Below, piece after piece: positions 17,568 to 26,521 of a stretch of 64,000 nucleotides of DNA. The notes beneath the pieces are model-generated. The model saw nothing but the letters and a program-made list of their open reading frames with translations. It was not told the DNA's origin and did no database searches. The position numbers and the translations under genes are program-made. The stretch comes from Pseudomonas costantinii (lineage in GTDB: Bacteria; Pseudomonadota; Gammaproteobacteria; Pseudomonadales; Pseudomonadaceae), in NCBI RefSeq assembly GCF_001870435.1, contig NZ_MDDR01000066.1:1-64000 (forward strand). Reading direction: 5' to 3'. Numbering within the stretch: position 1 is the stretch's first letter; the number at the start of each line of letters is the position of its first letter.

Positions 17568-18185
17568 TTAAGTCAACGCGGTCATGACCGCTTTGCGGTA
17601 GGCCGGACGTTGTTTCAGGCGCTGGTACCAGGCCTCTAGATTAGGCATCGAGGGGCGCTCGATAGGCATTTCAAACCAGGCGTAGATAAAGCTGCCCAAC
17701 GGGATATCGCCAATACCGATCTCGTTGCCCGACAGGTAAGGTTGTGTGGCGAGGGCCTGGTCGACCGTTTTGAGCACATTGATACAGGCCTGGCGCCCGG
17801 CATGGATGGTGTCCCAGTTCTGTTTCTCCGCCGGGGTACGCAGCACGCCCCAGAACACGATCCTGAACGGGTCCGCGAAAGTCGACGTGGTCCAGTCCAT
17901 CCACTTTTCCGCGCCGGCCCGCGCTTTCAGATCGCTCGGGTACCAGCTCGAAGCCTGCTTGGCGCAGAGGTAGCGCACGATCGTGTTGGATTCCCAAAGC
18001 ACAAAATCGCCATCTTCAATCATCGGCACCCGGCCATTGGGGTTCAACGCTCGGTATTGCGGCGTGTCGACCACACCAAAAGCCCCGCCCGCATCAATCG
18101 CTTCATAGTCCAGGCCGAGTTCCTCGGCGCACCACAGTGCTTTCCTGACGTTTGATGAATTTTTACGACCCCAGATTTTCAGCAT
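17568..18185 (-). CDS. Glutathione S-transferase family protein
   Basis: A 205-residue cytosolic GST with an N-terminal thioredoxin-like domain (KIWGRKNSSNVRKALWCAEELGLDYEAID) and the glutathione-binding NGRVPMIEDGDFVLWESNTIVRYL (cis-Pro and ESNTI, residues about 49-72). The C-terminal helical domain includes NEIGIGDIPLGSFIYAW with the capping-box Asp. The SSN segment at residues 10-12 places the likely catalytic residue near Ser11, as in theta/beta-like bacterial classes. It is a single-gene unit; the substrate is unknown. Confidence 0.9.
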   Translation of the reverse strand: MLKIWGRKNSSNVRKALWCAEELGLDYEAIDAGGAFGVVDTPQYRALNPNGRVPMIEDGDFVLWESNTIVRYLCAKQASSWYPSDLKARAGAEKWMDWTTSTFADPFRIVFWGVLRTPAEKQNWDTIHAGRQACINVLKTVDQALATQPYLSGNEIGIGDIPLGSFIYAWFEMPIERPSMPNLEAWYQRLKQRPAYRKAVMTALT

Positions 18186-18241
18186 GACCGCGCCTTATCG
18201 TTGATGAACATGGCTTGATGAACGCAGCAGCATACGCCGGT

Positions 18242-18901
18242 TCACCCGCGGCTTAAATCGGTCTGCATATCCCCCAGCAGCGTCGGCATATCCTCGGCAA
18301 ACAGGTGCGGGTAACACTGCTGAATATGGGCGAAGAAAAACGCCTCGGGCACGTCAGGAAACTGCCCGTGGTCCACCACATATTCCATCGAACGCTGGCC
18401 TTGGCGGTTAAACGCGTGGAACACGCTGTCGTTGATACCATCGAACGCCAGCGGCGGTACATCAAACACGTCACACAGTTGCTGATTGAACGCCGGCGTG
18501 GCTTTGACCCAACGGCCTTGCAGATACAGCTCGGTGTAACCGTGCATGGCGAACACATCGCTTTTGAGCAACGCGATCAGGCGCGGCGTCGACAAATGGT
18601 TGCGCACATCCGCCAGGCCAATGCGCGCCGGTATGCCGCAGTGACGGGCACAAGCCGCGAGCAAGGTGGCCTTGGGCACGCAGTAACTTTCACCGGTGGC
18701 GAGAGCAAAGCTGGCGTTGAGGGTGTTTGGATCACGGCTGAAGGTGTACGGGTTGTAGCGAACCGCCTCACGCACGGCGTAATAAAGACTGACTGCCTGG
18801 TCACGCAAATTCGCACTGGAACCACGATGTTTTTCGGCGAACTCCACCACCGCAGGGTGGTCACTATCGATGAAGCGGCTGGGATTCAGGTACGTATCCA
18901 T
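18242..18901 (-). CDS. Transglutaminase-like superfamily protein
   Basis: A 219-residue protein of the transglutaminase/cysteine-protease superfamily. The catalytic Cys sits in GESYCVPKATLLAACARHCGIPAR (about residues 77-100) and the His in MHGYTELYLQGRWVKATPAFN. The usual Asp after the Trp is replaced by a Thr in WVKATP, so the third member of the triad is unclear. An in-frame extension upstream to 19222 runs into poor, Arg-rich sequence; the start at 18901 has CGGAGATAACGCTC before it. Such stand-alone proteins are often peptidases or amidases; no partner is visible. It is divergent from fadE. Confidence 0.8.
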   Translation of the reverse strand: MDTYLNPSRFIDSDHPAVVEFAEKHRGSSANLRDQAVSLYYAVREAVRYNPYTFSRDPNTLNASFALATGESYCVPKATLLAACARHCGIPARIGLADVRNHLSTPRLIALLKSDVFAMHGYTELYLQGRWVKATPAFNQQLCDVFDVPPLAFDGINDSVFHAFNRQGQRSMEYVVDHGQFPDVPEAFFFAHIQQCYPHLFAEDMPTLLGDMQTDLSRG

Positions 18902-19092
18902 GAGCGTTATCTCCGAAGGAAGTCTGGAGTTTAACGACAGGTCGGCCATAGAGATAACGACGATTCGGCCAAATGTCGGCGCCTGCTGATCGGTGCTTCC
19001 AGCACAACTCGTTACACCCTGATCACCGCGCTTTTTCGGATGCCGACTAAGCTCCATGGTGGTTTCACCCCTGATTTCACGGAGGATTGAAT

Positions 19093-21540
19093 ATGCTGTT
19101 GTTGTGGATACTGGTTCTGGTGCTCGGCATCGCCTACCTGGCACACCGCCGCACTGCCCCCCTGCCCGCCCTGGGCGTGGTCGCCGTTTACCTGTTGGCG
19201 ATGGGCGTCTGGAGCCACGCACCGGGATGGCTGCTGTTGATCTTCTGGGTGTTGCTGGCTGCCGTCGCGGCGCCGTTGCTGCTGCCGGACCTGCGTCGCC
19301 AGTACTTCACCAAGCCGCTGTTCAGCTGGTTTCAGAAAGTCCTGCCGCCGATGTCCGAGACTGAGCGTGACGCGATTGATGCCGGCACCGTGTGGTGGGA
19401 CGGCGAACTGTTCAGCGGTCGCCCTGACTGGGACACGTTGCTGGCCTACCCCAAGGCGCAACTGACCGAAGAAGAACAGGCATTTATCGACGGCCCTACC
19501 GAAGAACTCTGCGCCATGGTCAGCGACTGGGAAATCGGCCAGGTCATGGACTTGCCGCCTGCAGCCTGGGAACACATCAAGACCCACGGTTTCTTCGCCC
19601 TGATCATTCCCAAGGAGTACGGCGGCAAGGGCTTCTCCGCGTATGCCCACTCCCAGGTCGCGATGAAACTCGCTACCCGCAGCGGCGACCTGGCCTCCAC
19701 CGTGATGGTCCCCAACTCTCTGGGCCCAGCCGAGTTGCTGCTGCATTACGGCACCGACGAACAACGCAGCCACTACCTGCCGCGCCTGGCGCGTGGCGAC
19801 GACATTCCATGCTTCGCCCTGACCGGCCCGCTGGCCGGTTCCGATGCAGGCTCCATGCCCGACACCGGGGTGATCTGCAAAGGCGAATGGGAAGGCAAGG
19901 AAACCCTGGGCCTGCGCCTGAACTGGGAAAAACGCTACATCACCCTGGGCCCGGTCGCGACCTTGCTGGGTCTTGCGTTCAAGGCCCATGACCCGGACCA
20001 TCTGCTGGGCGAGGAAGAAGACCTGGGCATCAGCCTGGCGCTGATTCCTACCGACACCCCCGGCGTGGAGATCGGCCGTCGTCACCTGCCACTGGGCGCC
20101 GCATTCATGAATGGCCCCAACTCCGGCAAAGACGTGTTCATCCCGCTGGAATTCCTGATCGGTGGCCAGGAAATGCTCGGCAAGGGCTGGATGATGCTGA
20201 TGAACTGCTTGTCGGTGGGCCGTTCGATTTCCCTGCCCGCCGTCGGCACCGGCGCTGCCAAGTTCACCAGCCTGGTGACCGGCCAGTACGCTCAAGTCCG
20301 AGAGCAGTTCAACGTACCACTGTCGGCCTTCGAAGGTATCCAGGAAGCCCTGGCGCGCATCGGCGGCAACGCCTGGCTGATGGACAGCGCGCGCATGCTC
20401 ACCGCCAATGCCGTGGACCTGGGGGAAAAACCCTCGGTGCTGTCGGCGATCCTCAAGTACCACCTCACCGAGCGCGGTCGCGAGTGCATCAGCCACGCCA
20501 TGGACGTGCACGGCGGCAAGGGCATCATCATGGGCCCGAACAACTACCTGGGCCGCAACTGGCAGGGCGCACCGATCTTCATCACCGTGGAAGGCGCGAA
20601 TATCCTCTCGCGCAACCTGATGATCTTTGGCCAAGGCGCGATACGCTGCCATCCATTCGTGCTCAAGGAAATGGCACTGGCCGGTCGTGAAGACCATGAC
20701 CAGGCGCTGAAGGAATTCGACGGCCTGCTGCTGCAACATATCGGCTTCGCCGTGAGCAACGCCGCCAGCACCCTGGTACTGAACCTGGGCATTGGGCACT
20801 TCGAGAAGGCACCGGGCAATCGCCTGAGCCAGGGCTATTTCCGAGCATTGAACCGTCAGGCTGCTGCGTTCGCGCTCCTGGCAGACTTGAGCATGATGCT
20901 GCTGGGTGGCGAGCTGAAACGTCGCGAACGCCTGTCGGCGCGACTGGGTGATGTACTGAGCCATATGTACCTGGCGTCGGCGGCGCTGAAGCGTTATCAC
21001 GACCTGGACTCGCCGGACCACCTGGAACCGCTGTTCACCTGGGCCATGGAAGAAAGCCTTGGCGAGTCGGAACGGGCGCTGGATGAACTGCTGAGCAATT
21101 TCCCCAACAAGGTGCTGGGCAGCTTGTTGCGCGTGATCGTGTTCCCGTTCGGCCGTCGCCATACCGGACCGTCCGATGCGCTGGATGCCGAGGTGGCCGC
21201 AGTGATTGGCCGCGCCAAAGGCGACCCGACCCTCGAGGAGTTGCTGGCCGGCTGCTACCGTCCGCAATCGGCGGACGATCCAGTGGGCGCCCTGCAACAT
21301 GCCTACGACCTGCTCGACGCCAGCCAACCCTTGCAGAAAAAACTCCATCAAGGCCTCAAGAGTGGTCAGGTCAAGCCTGCCGCCGGGGAGCATGCTATCG
21401 ATGCCGCCCTGCACGCCGGCGTGCTGCAACCGGCCGAAGCGCAAACCCTGCGCGACGCCGAAGCGGCACGGCGCAAGGTGATCGACGTGGATGATTTCAG
21501 CAAGGAAGAGCTGACCCAGGCTGAGGGCAAAGTCCGCTGA
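19093..21540 (+). CDS. fadE: Acyl-CoA dehydrogenase FadE
   Basis: An 815-residue acyl-CoA dehydrogenase of the FadE type (814 residues in E. coli), which catalyses the first step of fatty-acid beta-oxidation at the inner membrane. Two N-terminal hydrophobic helices (residues 1-75) precede the dehydrogenase domains: GFFALIIPKEYGGKGFSAYAHSQV, CFALTGPLAGSDAGSMPDTG and MDVHGGKGIIMGPNNYLG (about 475-492). The C-terminal 200 residues form the FadE-specific DUF1974-type extension (ACAD with helical tail). The start is ATG at 19093, 7 nt after GGAGG; a TTG six bases earlier is too close to that site. The neighbour downstream is the PA2817-type gene, as in P. aeruginosa. Confidence 0.95.
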   Translation: MLLLWILVLVLGIAYLAHRRTAPLPALGVVAVYLLAMGVWSHAPGWLLLIFWVLLAAVAAPLLLPDLRRQYFTKPLFSWFQKVLPPMSETERDAIDAGTVWWDGELFSGRPDWDTLLAYPKAQLTEEEQAFIDGPTEELCAMVSDWEIGQVMDLPPAAWEHIKTHGFFALIIPKEYGGKGFSAYAHSQVAMKLATRSGDLASTVMVPNSLGPAELLLHYGTDEQRSHYLPRLARGDDIPCFALTGPLAGSDAGSMPDTGVICKGEWEGKETLGLRLNWEKRYITLGPVATLLGLAFKAHDPDHLLGEEEDLGISLALIPTDTPGVEIGRRHLPLGAAFMNGPNSGKDVFIPLEFLIGGQEMLGKGWMMLMNCLSVGRSISLPAVGTGAAKFTSLVTGQYAQVREQFNVPLSAFEGIQEALARIGGNAWLMDSARMLTANAVDLGEKPSVLSAILKYHLTERGRECISHAMDVHGGKGIIMGPNNYLGRNWQGAPIFITVEGANILSRNLMIFGQGAIRCHPFVLKEMALAGREDHDQALKEFDGLLLQHIGFAVSNAASTLVLNLGIGHFEKAPGNRLSQGYFRALNRQAAAFALLADLSMMLLGGELKRRERLSARLGDVLSHMYLASAALKRYHDLDSPDHLEPLFTWAMEESLGESERALDELLSNFPNKVLGSLLRVIVFPFGRRHTGPSDALDAEVAAVIGRAKGDPTLEELLAGCYRPQSADDPVGALQHAYDLLDASQPLQKKLHQGLKSGQVKPAAGEHAIDAALHAGVLQPAEAQTLRDAEAARRKVIDVDDFSKEELTQAEGKVR

Positions 21541-21555
21541 TCCCGGCGGTCATAT

Positions 21556-21596
21556 AAAAACGGGCGCGAGAGGCATATACTCTCGCGCCCGTTTTT
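21556..21596 (+). terminator. fadE terminator
   Basis: A perfect 17-bp stem, AAAAACGGGCGCGAGAG with its complement, and a 7-nt loop, ending in a T-run, 15 bp after the fadE stop. Confidence 0.9.
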
Positions 21597-21615
21597 GCTT
21601 TAGAGGACTTATCTC

Positions 21616-22023
21616 GTGTCCAACGTCGTTGCCGATCATCTCGTCTTGCTCGACCACCTGCGCAGCATCCTGGTTGCCGTCGGCGAAGCCGAACAGGTTC
21701 CCGAGGAAAGCCATTCGCTGTTCCTGGAGCGTTTCGACGAATTGCGCGCCCTGCTGCCGATCGACCCGATCGAAAGCCAATACCTGGGCCAGGACCTGAT
21801 GAGTCAGGTCATTCTGCGCTACCCGCAAATCGCCCACCTGGTACCGCGCGACCTGCTGTGGTTCTTTGGCGGCGACTGCCTGCACTTCATGCCCGACGAA
21901 GAACTGGACCTGTACCAGGCCCTGGAAGAGCGTCGCTTTGAAGCTGAGCAGAACGACGAGCCGTTCGACTGGAACCAGGAAAAGCAGCTGTTGGCCATGC
22001 CGATTGACCAGAGTAAGCACTGA
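21616..22023 (+). CDS. Conserved PA2817-family protein
   Basis: A 135-residue soluble, acidic protein (VVADHLVLLDHLRSILVAVGEAEQVP; LVPRDLLWFFGGDCLHFMPDEELDLYQALEERRF). It matches a conserved Pseudomonas family named after PA2817, which sits next to the fadE-type gene in that genome as it does here. The start is GTG at 21616 with AGAGGAC upstream. No enzymatic motif is visible; the single Cys in GGDCLHFMPDEE and the regular acidic helices give no functional clue. Confidence 0.8.
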   Translation: MSNVVADHLVLLDHLRSILVAVGEAEQVPEESHSLFLERFDELRALLPIDPIESQYLGQDLMSQVILRYPQIAHLVPRDLLWFFGGDCLHFMPDEELDLYQALEERRFEAEQNDEPFDWNQEKQLLAMPIDQSKH

Positions 22024-22046
22024 TCGCGGCTGACAACCTGTTTTCC

Positions 22047-22133
22047 TGTGGGAGCTGGCTTGCCTGCGATGCCGGCGACTCGGTCTGTAAGTCAAACCGA
22101 GGCGATGCCATCGCAGGCAAGCCAGCTCCCACA
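22047..22133. repeat. REP pair (REPIN-like)
   Basis: A perfect 24-nt inverted pair, 22047-22070 and 22110-22133, with an imperfectly palindromic 39-nt centre. Same family as the pairs at 8559 and 10093. Confidence 0.9.
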
Positions 22134-22150
22134 CAAACGAGTTCCCACGC

Positions 22151-23083
22151 CTACCTTCGACGCAGTGTTGGTTCGCGTGCCATGCACGCCACCAGATAAT
22201 CAATAAACACCCGCAACTTCGGCGGCAAATACCGCGTAGGCGAATGCAGCAACCACGCCTCGCCGTGGTAAGACGCAATAAAATCCCACTCCGGTAACAC
22301 CTGCACCAGCCGCCCTTCTTCCAAAGCATGGCGCGCGGTGAAATACGGCAAGCTGCCAATCCCCACATGCTGCAATACCGCATCCAACCGCACGCCCGTG
22401 TGGTTCGCCGCATACCGCCCACGCACCCCGACCGTCACCGCCTTGCCACCCTGACGGAATTTCCAGCGGGAGTCCCCCGGGGTCTCGCCAAGGTAGATGC
22501 AACTGTGCTCCAGCAAATCATGAGGATGTCCCGGTGCGCCATGCTCAGCCAGGTACTGCGGCGTGGCGCACAGCAAGTGTTCGATCGGCAGCAACTGGCG
22601 GCCGACCAACCCCGGCGGTGGGCTGTCGGTGATGCGGATACTCAAATCGACGTTATCGTCGATCAGGTCCACATGCCGATCCTCAAGGATCAGTTGCACA
22701 TCCACCTTGGGATAGCGCCGCAAGAACTCCGGCATATGCGGGTGCACCACAAACCGCCCCACCGCCTTGGGTACGCTGACCCGCACCAGGCCTTCGGCTT
22801 CGTGGGTGAACTGACCGCTGATCTCCATCACCGAACGCGCCGCGTTGACCATCTCCTGGCAACGCTTGAACACCTCTTCACCGCCTTCACTCAGGCGCAA
22901 CTTGCGCGTGGTGCGTTGCAGCAAACGCGTGGCCAGCGCCTGCTCCAGGCGCGAGATACTGCGGCTCACCGCCGAGGGTGAGACGCTCAGTTGTCGCGCG
23001 GCTTCGGAGAAACTGCCGGTTTCGACCACTTTGACGAAAATCGCCATTTCACCCAGCAGCGGCAAAGGAAGATTGATGCTCAT
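22151..23083 (-). CDS. LysR family transcriptional regulator
   Basis: A 310-residue LysR-type regulator. The N-terminal winged helix reads MAIFVKVVETGSFSEAARQL and SVSPSAVSRSISRLEQALATRLLQRTTRKLRLSEGG, followed by the periplasmic-binding-like effector domain (VRVSVPKAVGRFVVHP; DLSIRITDSPPPGLVGRQL). It is of the CrgA/DmlR-like subgroup. The start at 23083 (MSINLPL) is chosen by family length; an in-frame ATG at 23098 has no better ribosome-binding site. It is divergent from the alanyl-tRNA editing gene 87 bp away, though a regulatory link is not evident. Confidence 0.88.
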   Translation of the reverse strand: MSINLPLPLLGEMAIFVKVVETGSFSEAARQLSVSPSAVSRSISRLEQALATRLLQRTTRKLRLSEGGEEVFKRCQEMVNAARSVMEISGQFTHEAEGLVRVSVPKAVGRFVVHPHMPEFLRRYPKVDVQLILEDRHVDLIDDNVDLSIRITDSPPPGLVGRQLLPIEHLLCATPQYLAEHGAPGHPHDLLEHSCIYLGETPGDSRWKFRQGGKAVTVGVRGRYAANHTGVRLDAVLQHVGIGSLPYFTARHALEEGRLVQVLPEWDFIASYHGEAWLLHSPTRYLPPKLRVFIDYLVACMAREPTLRRR

Positions 23084-23169
23084 GACGCACAGGTCCATTG
23101 ATAATTGAACGGATTATCACCCATCTGCGCACTATTTATACTGCCCGCAGAACCCTGATGCGGATGTAG

Positions 23170-23799
23170 ATGATGACCGAGCGCCTGTTTTTTACCCACG
23201 ACCACCTGACCGCCGAACTTGAAGTGCTGAGCTGCACAGCGCATGAGGACCAATTTGCGGTCACCTTGCAATCGACGATCTTCCATCCCCAGGGCGGCGG
23301 GCAACCGTTCGACACCGGCTGGCTCGGCGACAGTCAGGTCGTGCGCGTCATTCAGGAAGCCGATCATGTTGTGCACTATGTGGATCAACCCGTGGAGCCT
23401 GGCCCGATCACCGCGCGGGTCGATGAACAGCGTCGCACCCTGCATACACGCCTGCATTCCGCAGGGCATTTGATTGGTAACGCCGGCGAAAACCTCGGCT
23501 GGATGCCGATCAAGGCCCATCACTGGCCGGGCGAAGGCAAGATCACGTTTATCCGTGGCGAAGCCGCACAAGCCATGGACGCCGAGGCGATTCAACAGCA
23601 GATCAACCAATGGATCGCCGCTGACTACCCGCGTCATATGGCTTTGGAGGACGGCACCCGCGAAGTAGGGTTCGGCGAACTGCCTGCCTACGCGTGTGGT
23701 GGGACACATGTGCAAGCGTTAAGCGAATTGGGCCAGGTGACGATTCTGGCCCTGTCGGAAAAAAAGGGCGCGCTGTCGGTGCGCTACAGCCTGGATTAA
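23170..23799 (+). CDS. Alanyl-tRNA editing protein (AlaX type)
   Basis: A 209-residue stand-alone editing domain that hydrolyses mischarged Ser- or Gly-tRNA(Ala) in the cytoplasm. All zinc ligands of the AlaRS editing site are visible: H96 and H100 in RLHSAGHLIG, and C176 and H180 in YACGGTHV. The N-terminal beta domain has the FHPQGGGQPFDTGWL signature (about 38-52). Length suits the short AlaX class lacking the C-Ala domain. Its last bases overlap the stop of the convergent phoD gene by 4 nt. ATG at 23170 or 23173 could serve as the start; neither has a strong ribosome-binding site. Confidence 0.92.
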   Translation: MMTERLFFTHDHLTAELEVLSCTAHEDQFAVTLQSTIFHPQGGGQPFDTGWLGDSQVVRVIQEADHVVHYVDQPVEPGPITARVDEQRRTLHTRLHSAGHLIGNAGENLGWMPIKAHHWPGEGKITFIRGEAAQAMDAEAIQQQINQWIAADYPRHMALEDGTREVGFGELPAYACGGTHVQALSELGQVTILALSEKKGALSVRYSLD

Positions 23800-25370
23800 A
23801 CCGCTATCGCCCCCGCTCGCCCGGGCTCCACCACAAATGACTTGAGGGTGGAAACCGTGGCCAGCGGATCACATGGATCAGTAATCACACGAAAGTTCGT
23901 CAGCATCTTCTGTGCCTCCAATTCCACCGACACATAGCCGCGCTGACGACTGTCAAAAAACTTCACATGGGGGTTAAGCGGCAAAATCTGAGTGAACGCG
24001 TCAAAGGGCGGGCCATCGGACGTCACCGAACTGCCTACGAATTCGGTGGCGACAACCGGCGAATTCAGGTCATTGGCGTCAGCGTGCAAATCCGTGGTCC
24101 AGAACGAGTGGATATCGCCACCCCAGAACACCGGATTTTTCAGCTGTCGACGCTGGATGGAAGCCAGCATCCGCTCACGGTTTGCCATGTAGCCATCCCA
24201 CCCATCCGTCCAGCGCCCAAGCTTGTGATCTGTCAGGTCACGGTGGGTCAGCGGCGCCACTAACAAGTCCTGGGCGATCACATTCCACTGCGCCTGCGAC
24301 TCGGCAAACCCTCGGTCCAACCAGGCTTCCTGTTCCCAGCCAAGCATAGTGCGGCCGGGGTCGCGCAAGTCGGTACATGTGTTGTCTGCGATATGTCCCT
24401 GGTGACTGCCATTGGCCAAAATACACGGTTGCTCGGAACGGTACTGTCGGCCGTCCAGCACATGAAAGCGCGCCAGTCGACCGTAGTCCAGGCGCCGGTA
24501 AATGCGCATGTCCGGCCCCTTCGGCAGGCTGCTGGCGCGCAGCGGCATATGTTCATAAAACGCTTGGTACGCCGCTGCCCGTTGCTTGAGAAATTGCGCC
24601 ACCGGAATCTTCGGGTCCTGGGACCAGCGGTTGGCGTAGTCGTTTTGCACTTCGTGATCATCCCAGGTCGCTACGCTAGGTGCCGCCGCATGCAAGGCCT
24701 GTAGATCCGGATCGGTTTTGTACAGGGCATAGCGGTTGCGGTAGTCACTCAAGCTCACCGCATAGCCACTGCCATGGGGGCGAATAATTTTGCCCGAGTC
24801 CGCCGCATAGGAACTGTCGTAGATATAGTCACCGAGGAAAAACACCAAATCGGGTTGCTCCGCCGCAAGGTGTCGATACGCACTGAAATAACCTCGTTCC
24901 CAGTGCGAGCAGGACACAAACCCCAGCCGTGCCGACGCCATGGCCTGCACCGGTGGTGCCGTACGTGCCTGACCTACCGGGCTCTGTGCGCCGAGGCCTT
25001 CGAATTGGTACCAATACGGCCTGCCCGCTTCCAGCCCTGCCACCTCGACGTGTACCGAATGGGCGAAACGTTCCGTCGCCGTGACCTCACCCTGCCTCAC
25101 GATTCGCGTCATCGCCGCATCGCTGGCCACCCGCCAACGCACCGGCACTGCACGGCTCAAACCACCGCGCCCATCCGCCGCGTTGAACAACGGTGCCAGA
25201 CGCGTCCAGATCACAAAACCATCCGGCAACGGATCACCGGAGGCCACGCCGAGGGTGAACGGGTAATCAACCCCGGCACTGCGCGCAAACGGGCTGAGGA
25301 TTGAAAACGCGGTGGCCACGGCAAGCCCGGCGAGTACCCTGCGACGGTCATGGTCCACTGTGTTGCTCAC
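23796..25370 (-). CDS. phoD: Alkaline phosphatase D (PhoD)
   Basis: A 524-residue secreted metallophosphoesterase of the PhoD family, which cleaves phosphomono- and diesters using iron and calcium. A Tat-type signal peptide (HDRRRVLAGLAVATAFSILS, twin Arg at residues 9-11) ends near RSAG. Then come the N-terminal fibronectin-like domain (FTLGVASGDPLPDGFVIWTRLAP) and the catalytic domain with FVSCSHWERGYF, FFLGDYIYD, WDDHEVQNDYA and GGDIHSFW, which supply the metal ligands. The start overlaps the GNAT stop by 4 nt, so the two are co-transcribed. No clear Pho box was found upstream. Confidence 0.93.
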   Translation of the reverse strand: MSNTVDHDRRRVLAGLAVATAFSILSPFARSAGVDYPFTLGVASGDPLPDGFVIWTRLAPLFNAADGRGGLSRAVPVRWRVASDAAMTRIVRQGEVTATERFAHSVHVEVAGLEAGRPYWYQFEGLGAQSPVGQARTAPPVQAMASARLGFVSCSHWERGYFSAYRHLAAEQPDLVFFLGDYIYDSSYAADSGKIIRPHGSGYAVSLSDYRNRYALYKTDPDLQALHAAAPSVATWDDHEVQNDYANRWSQDPKIPVAQFLKQRAAAYQAFYEHMPLRASSLPKGPDMRIYRRLDYGRLARFHVLDGRQYRSEQPCILANGSHQGHIADNTCTDLRDPGRTMLGWEQEAWLDRGFAESQAQWNVIAQDLLVAPLTHRDLTDHKLGRWTDGWDGYMANRERMLASIQRRQLKNPVFWGGDIHSFWTTDLHADANDLNSPVVATEFVGSSVTSDGPPFDAFTQILPLNPHVKFFDSRQRGYVSVELEAQKMLTNFRVITDPCDPLATVSTLKSFVVEPGRAGAIAV

Positions 25371-25951
25371 AACCGGCGCTCCCAGTCATCACGTACGGTG
25401 GCGAAGCCGAGCAAGTCCTCATATACGCCATTTTTGAGAAACGCCTCGCGCATACATCCCTCATAGCGCAGGCCGATTTTCTCCATGACCCGAGCCGACT
25501 CCTTGTTGCGACCGAAGCATTGGCTGCCCACCCGCTGTAACCCCAGTTCGATGAACCCAAAGTCCATCACCGCACTCGCCGCTTCTGCCGCATAGCCTCT
25601 GTTACGACAGTGCGCCGCCACCCAGCCGCCAAGATGACCATAGAGATGGCGAGTGGTGATGCGTAGGCTGACCATGCCGACCAACTCACCGGTTTCACGC
25701 ACGTGCATCCCCAGGCCCAACAAACCACCCACACGGTATTTTTCTTCCATCTCGCCAATAAAAGCCTGCGCCACTTCCAGGGTGTAGGGCGACGGAATGT
25801 TCGCCGTGTTGTCAGCAATTTTCGGCCCATTGGCGAGGCTGAAAAGCACCTCGGCCTGGTCCATTTCCAGTGCCCGCAATAGTAGACGCGGCGTGGACAA
25901 TTGAGGCAGTGCAGTCGGCATGCGGGGCGGCTCTCGAGATAAATTGCTCAA
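25367..25951 (-). CDS. GNAT N-acetyltransferase (RimJ/RimL-like)
   Basis: A 194-residue GNAT acetyltransferase of the ribosomal-protein RimJ/RimL class. Family features are LSTPRLLLRALEMDQAEVLF at the start, GLLGLGMHVRETGELVGMVSLRI, the acetyl-CoA loop CRNRGYAAEAASAVMDFGF (about 112-130) and LGLQRVGSQCFGRNKESARVMEKIGLRYEG. The longest frame begins with TTG at 25951 (AAGGG 10 nt upstream); ATG at 25921, ten codons in, is an equal candidate. It is the first gene of a two-gene unit with phoD. The acceptor (protein N-terminus, amino acid or drug) is unknown. Confidence 0.85.
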   Translation of the reverse strand: MSNLSREPPRMPTALPQLSTPRLLLRALEMDQAEVLFSLANGPKIADNTANIPSPYTLEVAQAFIGEMEEKYRVGGLLGLGMHVRETGELVGMVSLRITTRHLYGHLGGWVAAHCRNRGYAAEAASAVMDFGFIELGLQRVGSQCFGRNKESARVMEKIGLRYEGCMREAFLKNGVYEDLLGFATVRDDWERRL

Positions 25952-26111
25952 GCATGTACGCCCTTTGTGTCAATTTCGCTACGTCACAAAAATTAACAAT
26001 GAACTACCTGTAAGACGCGTCCTAGAGCCTTCAAAACGTAAATTAAAGTTAACCATTTGGTCATTTTTGGTTGTTAGCGTGTCGCCCCTAATTCAATGAC
26101 GGGGTAACGGA

Positions 26112-26519
26112 ATGAGAACCTGGGACGAACCCAAAAAACGCAAGGCGCACATCGAGTTGATCCCGATGATCGACGTGATGATGTTCCTCCTGGTGTTTTT
26201 CGTACTGGTGAGCTTGAACGTGATTCCTGCGCTCGGCATGAAGACTCAATTACCTAGCGCCAGCAGTTCGCAGCAGCTCAAACCGCAGAACAAATTCATC
26301 CTGACCCTGGGCCTGGAAGGCCAGTTGCAACTCGATGGCAAGGACCTCACGGTTGATGCTTTGGTACCGGCGCTGAAGGCCGCTGAAAAGCCTGATACCA
26401 AGTCGACGATCATCGTCAACAGCGACAAGGGCGTGGAGGTTTCACGCCTGGTGGAAGTGATGGACACCCTGCGTCTGGGTGGCTTTACCTCCGTGTCCAT
26501 CGCCACGCGTAAGTCCTGA
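26112..26519 (+). CDS. exbD: ExbD/TolR-type biopolymer transport protein
   Basis: A 135-residue inner-membrane protein with one N-terminal helix and a periplasmic domain. KAHIELIPMIDVMMFLLVFFVLVSL holds the membrane-embedded Asp (Asp21) needed for proton-driven energising of TonB. GTAACGGA precedes the ATG. It opens an operon with tonB (2-nt gap), a receptor and an exbB-type gene, an order different from the usual exbB-exbD-tonB. Confidence 0.92.
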   Translation: MRTWDEPKKRKAHIELIPMIDVMMFLLVFFVLVSLNVIPALGMKTQLPSASSSQQLKPQNKFILTLGLEGQLQLDGKDLTVDALVPALKAAEKPDTKSTIIVNSDKGVEVSRLVEVMDTLRLGGFTSVSIATRKS

Positions 26520-26521
26520 TC

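Noticed and set aside
19012..21444. An 810-codon open frame on the minus strand across fadE
   Set aside because: It is antisense to a clear FadE protein, rich in Gln/His/Arg, and matches no family; it is a by-product of high-GC codon use.
26041..26111. Pho box upstream of the exbD-tonB operon
   Set aside because: TTTGGTCAT and the following TTGTTAG resemble half-sites, but spacing and match are too poor to claim.
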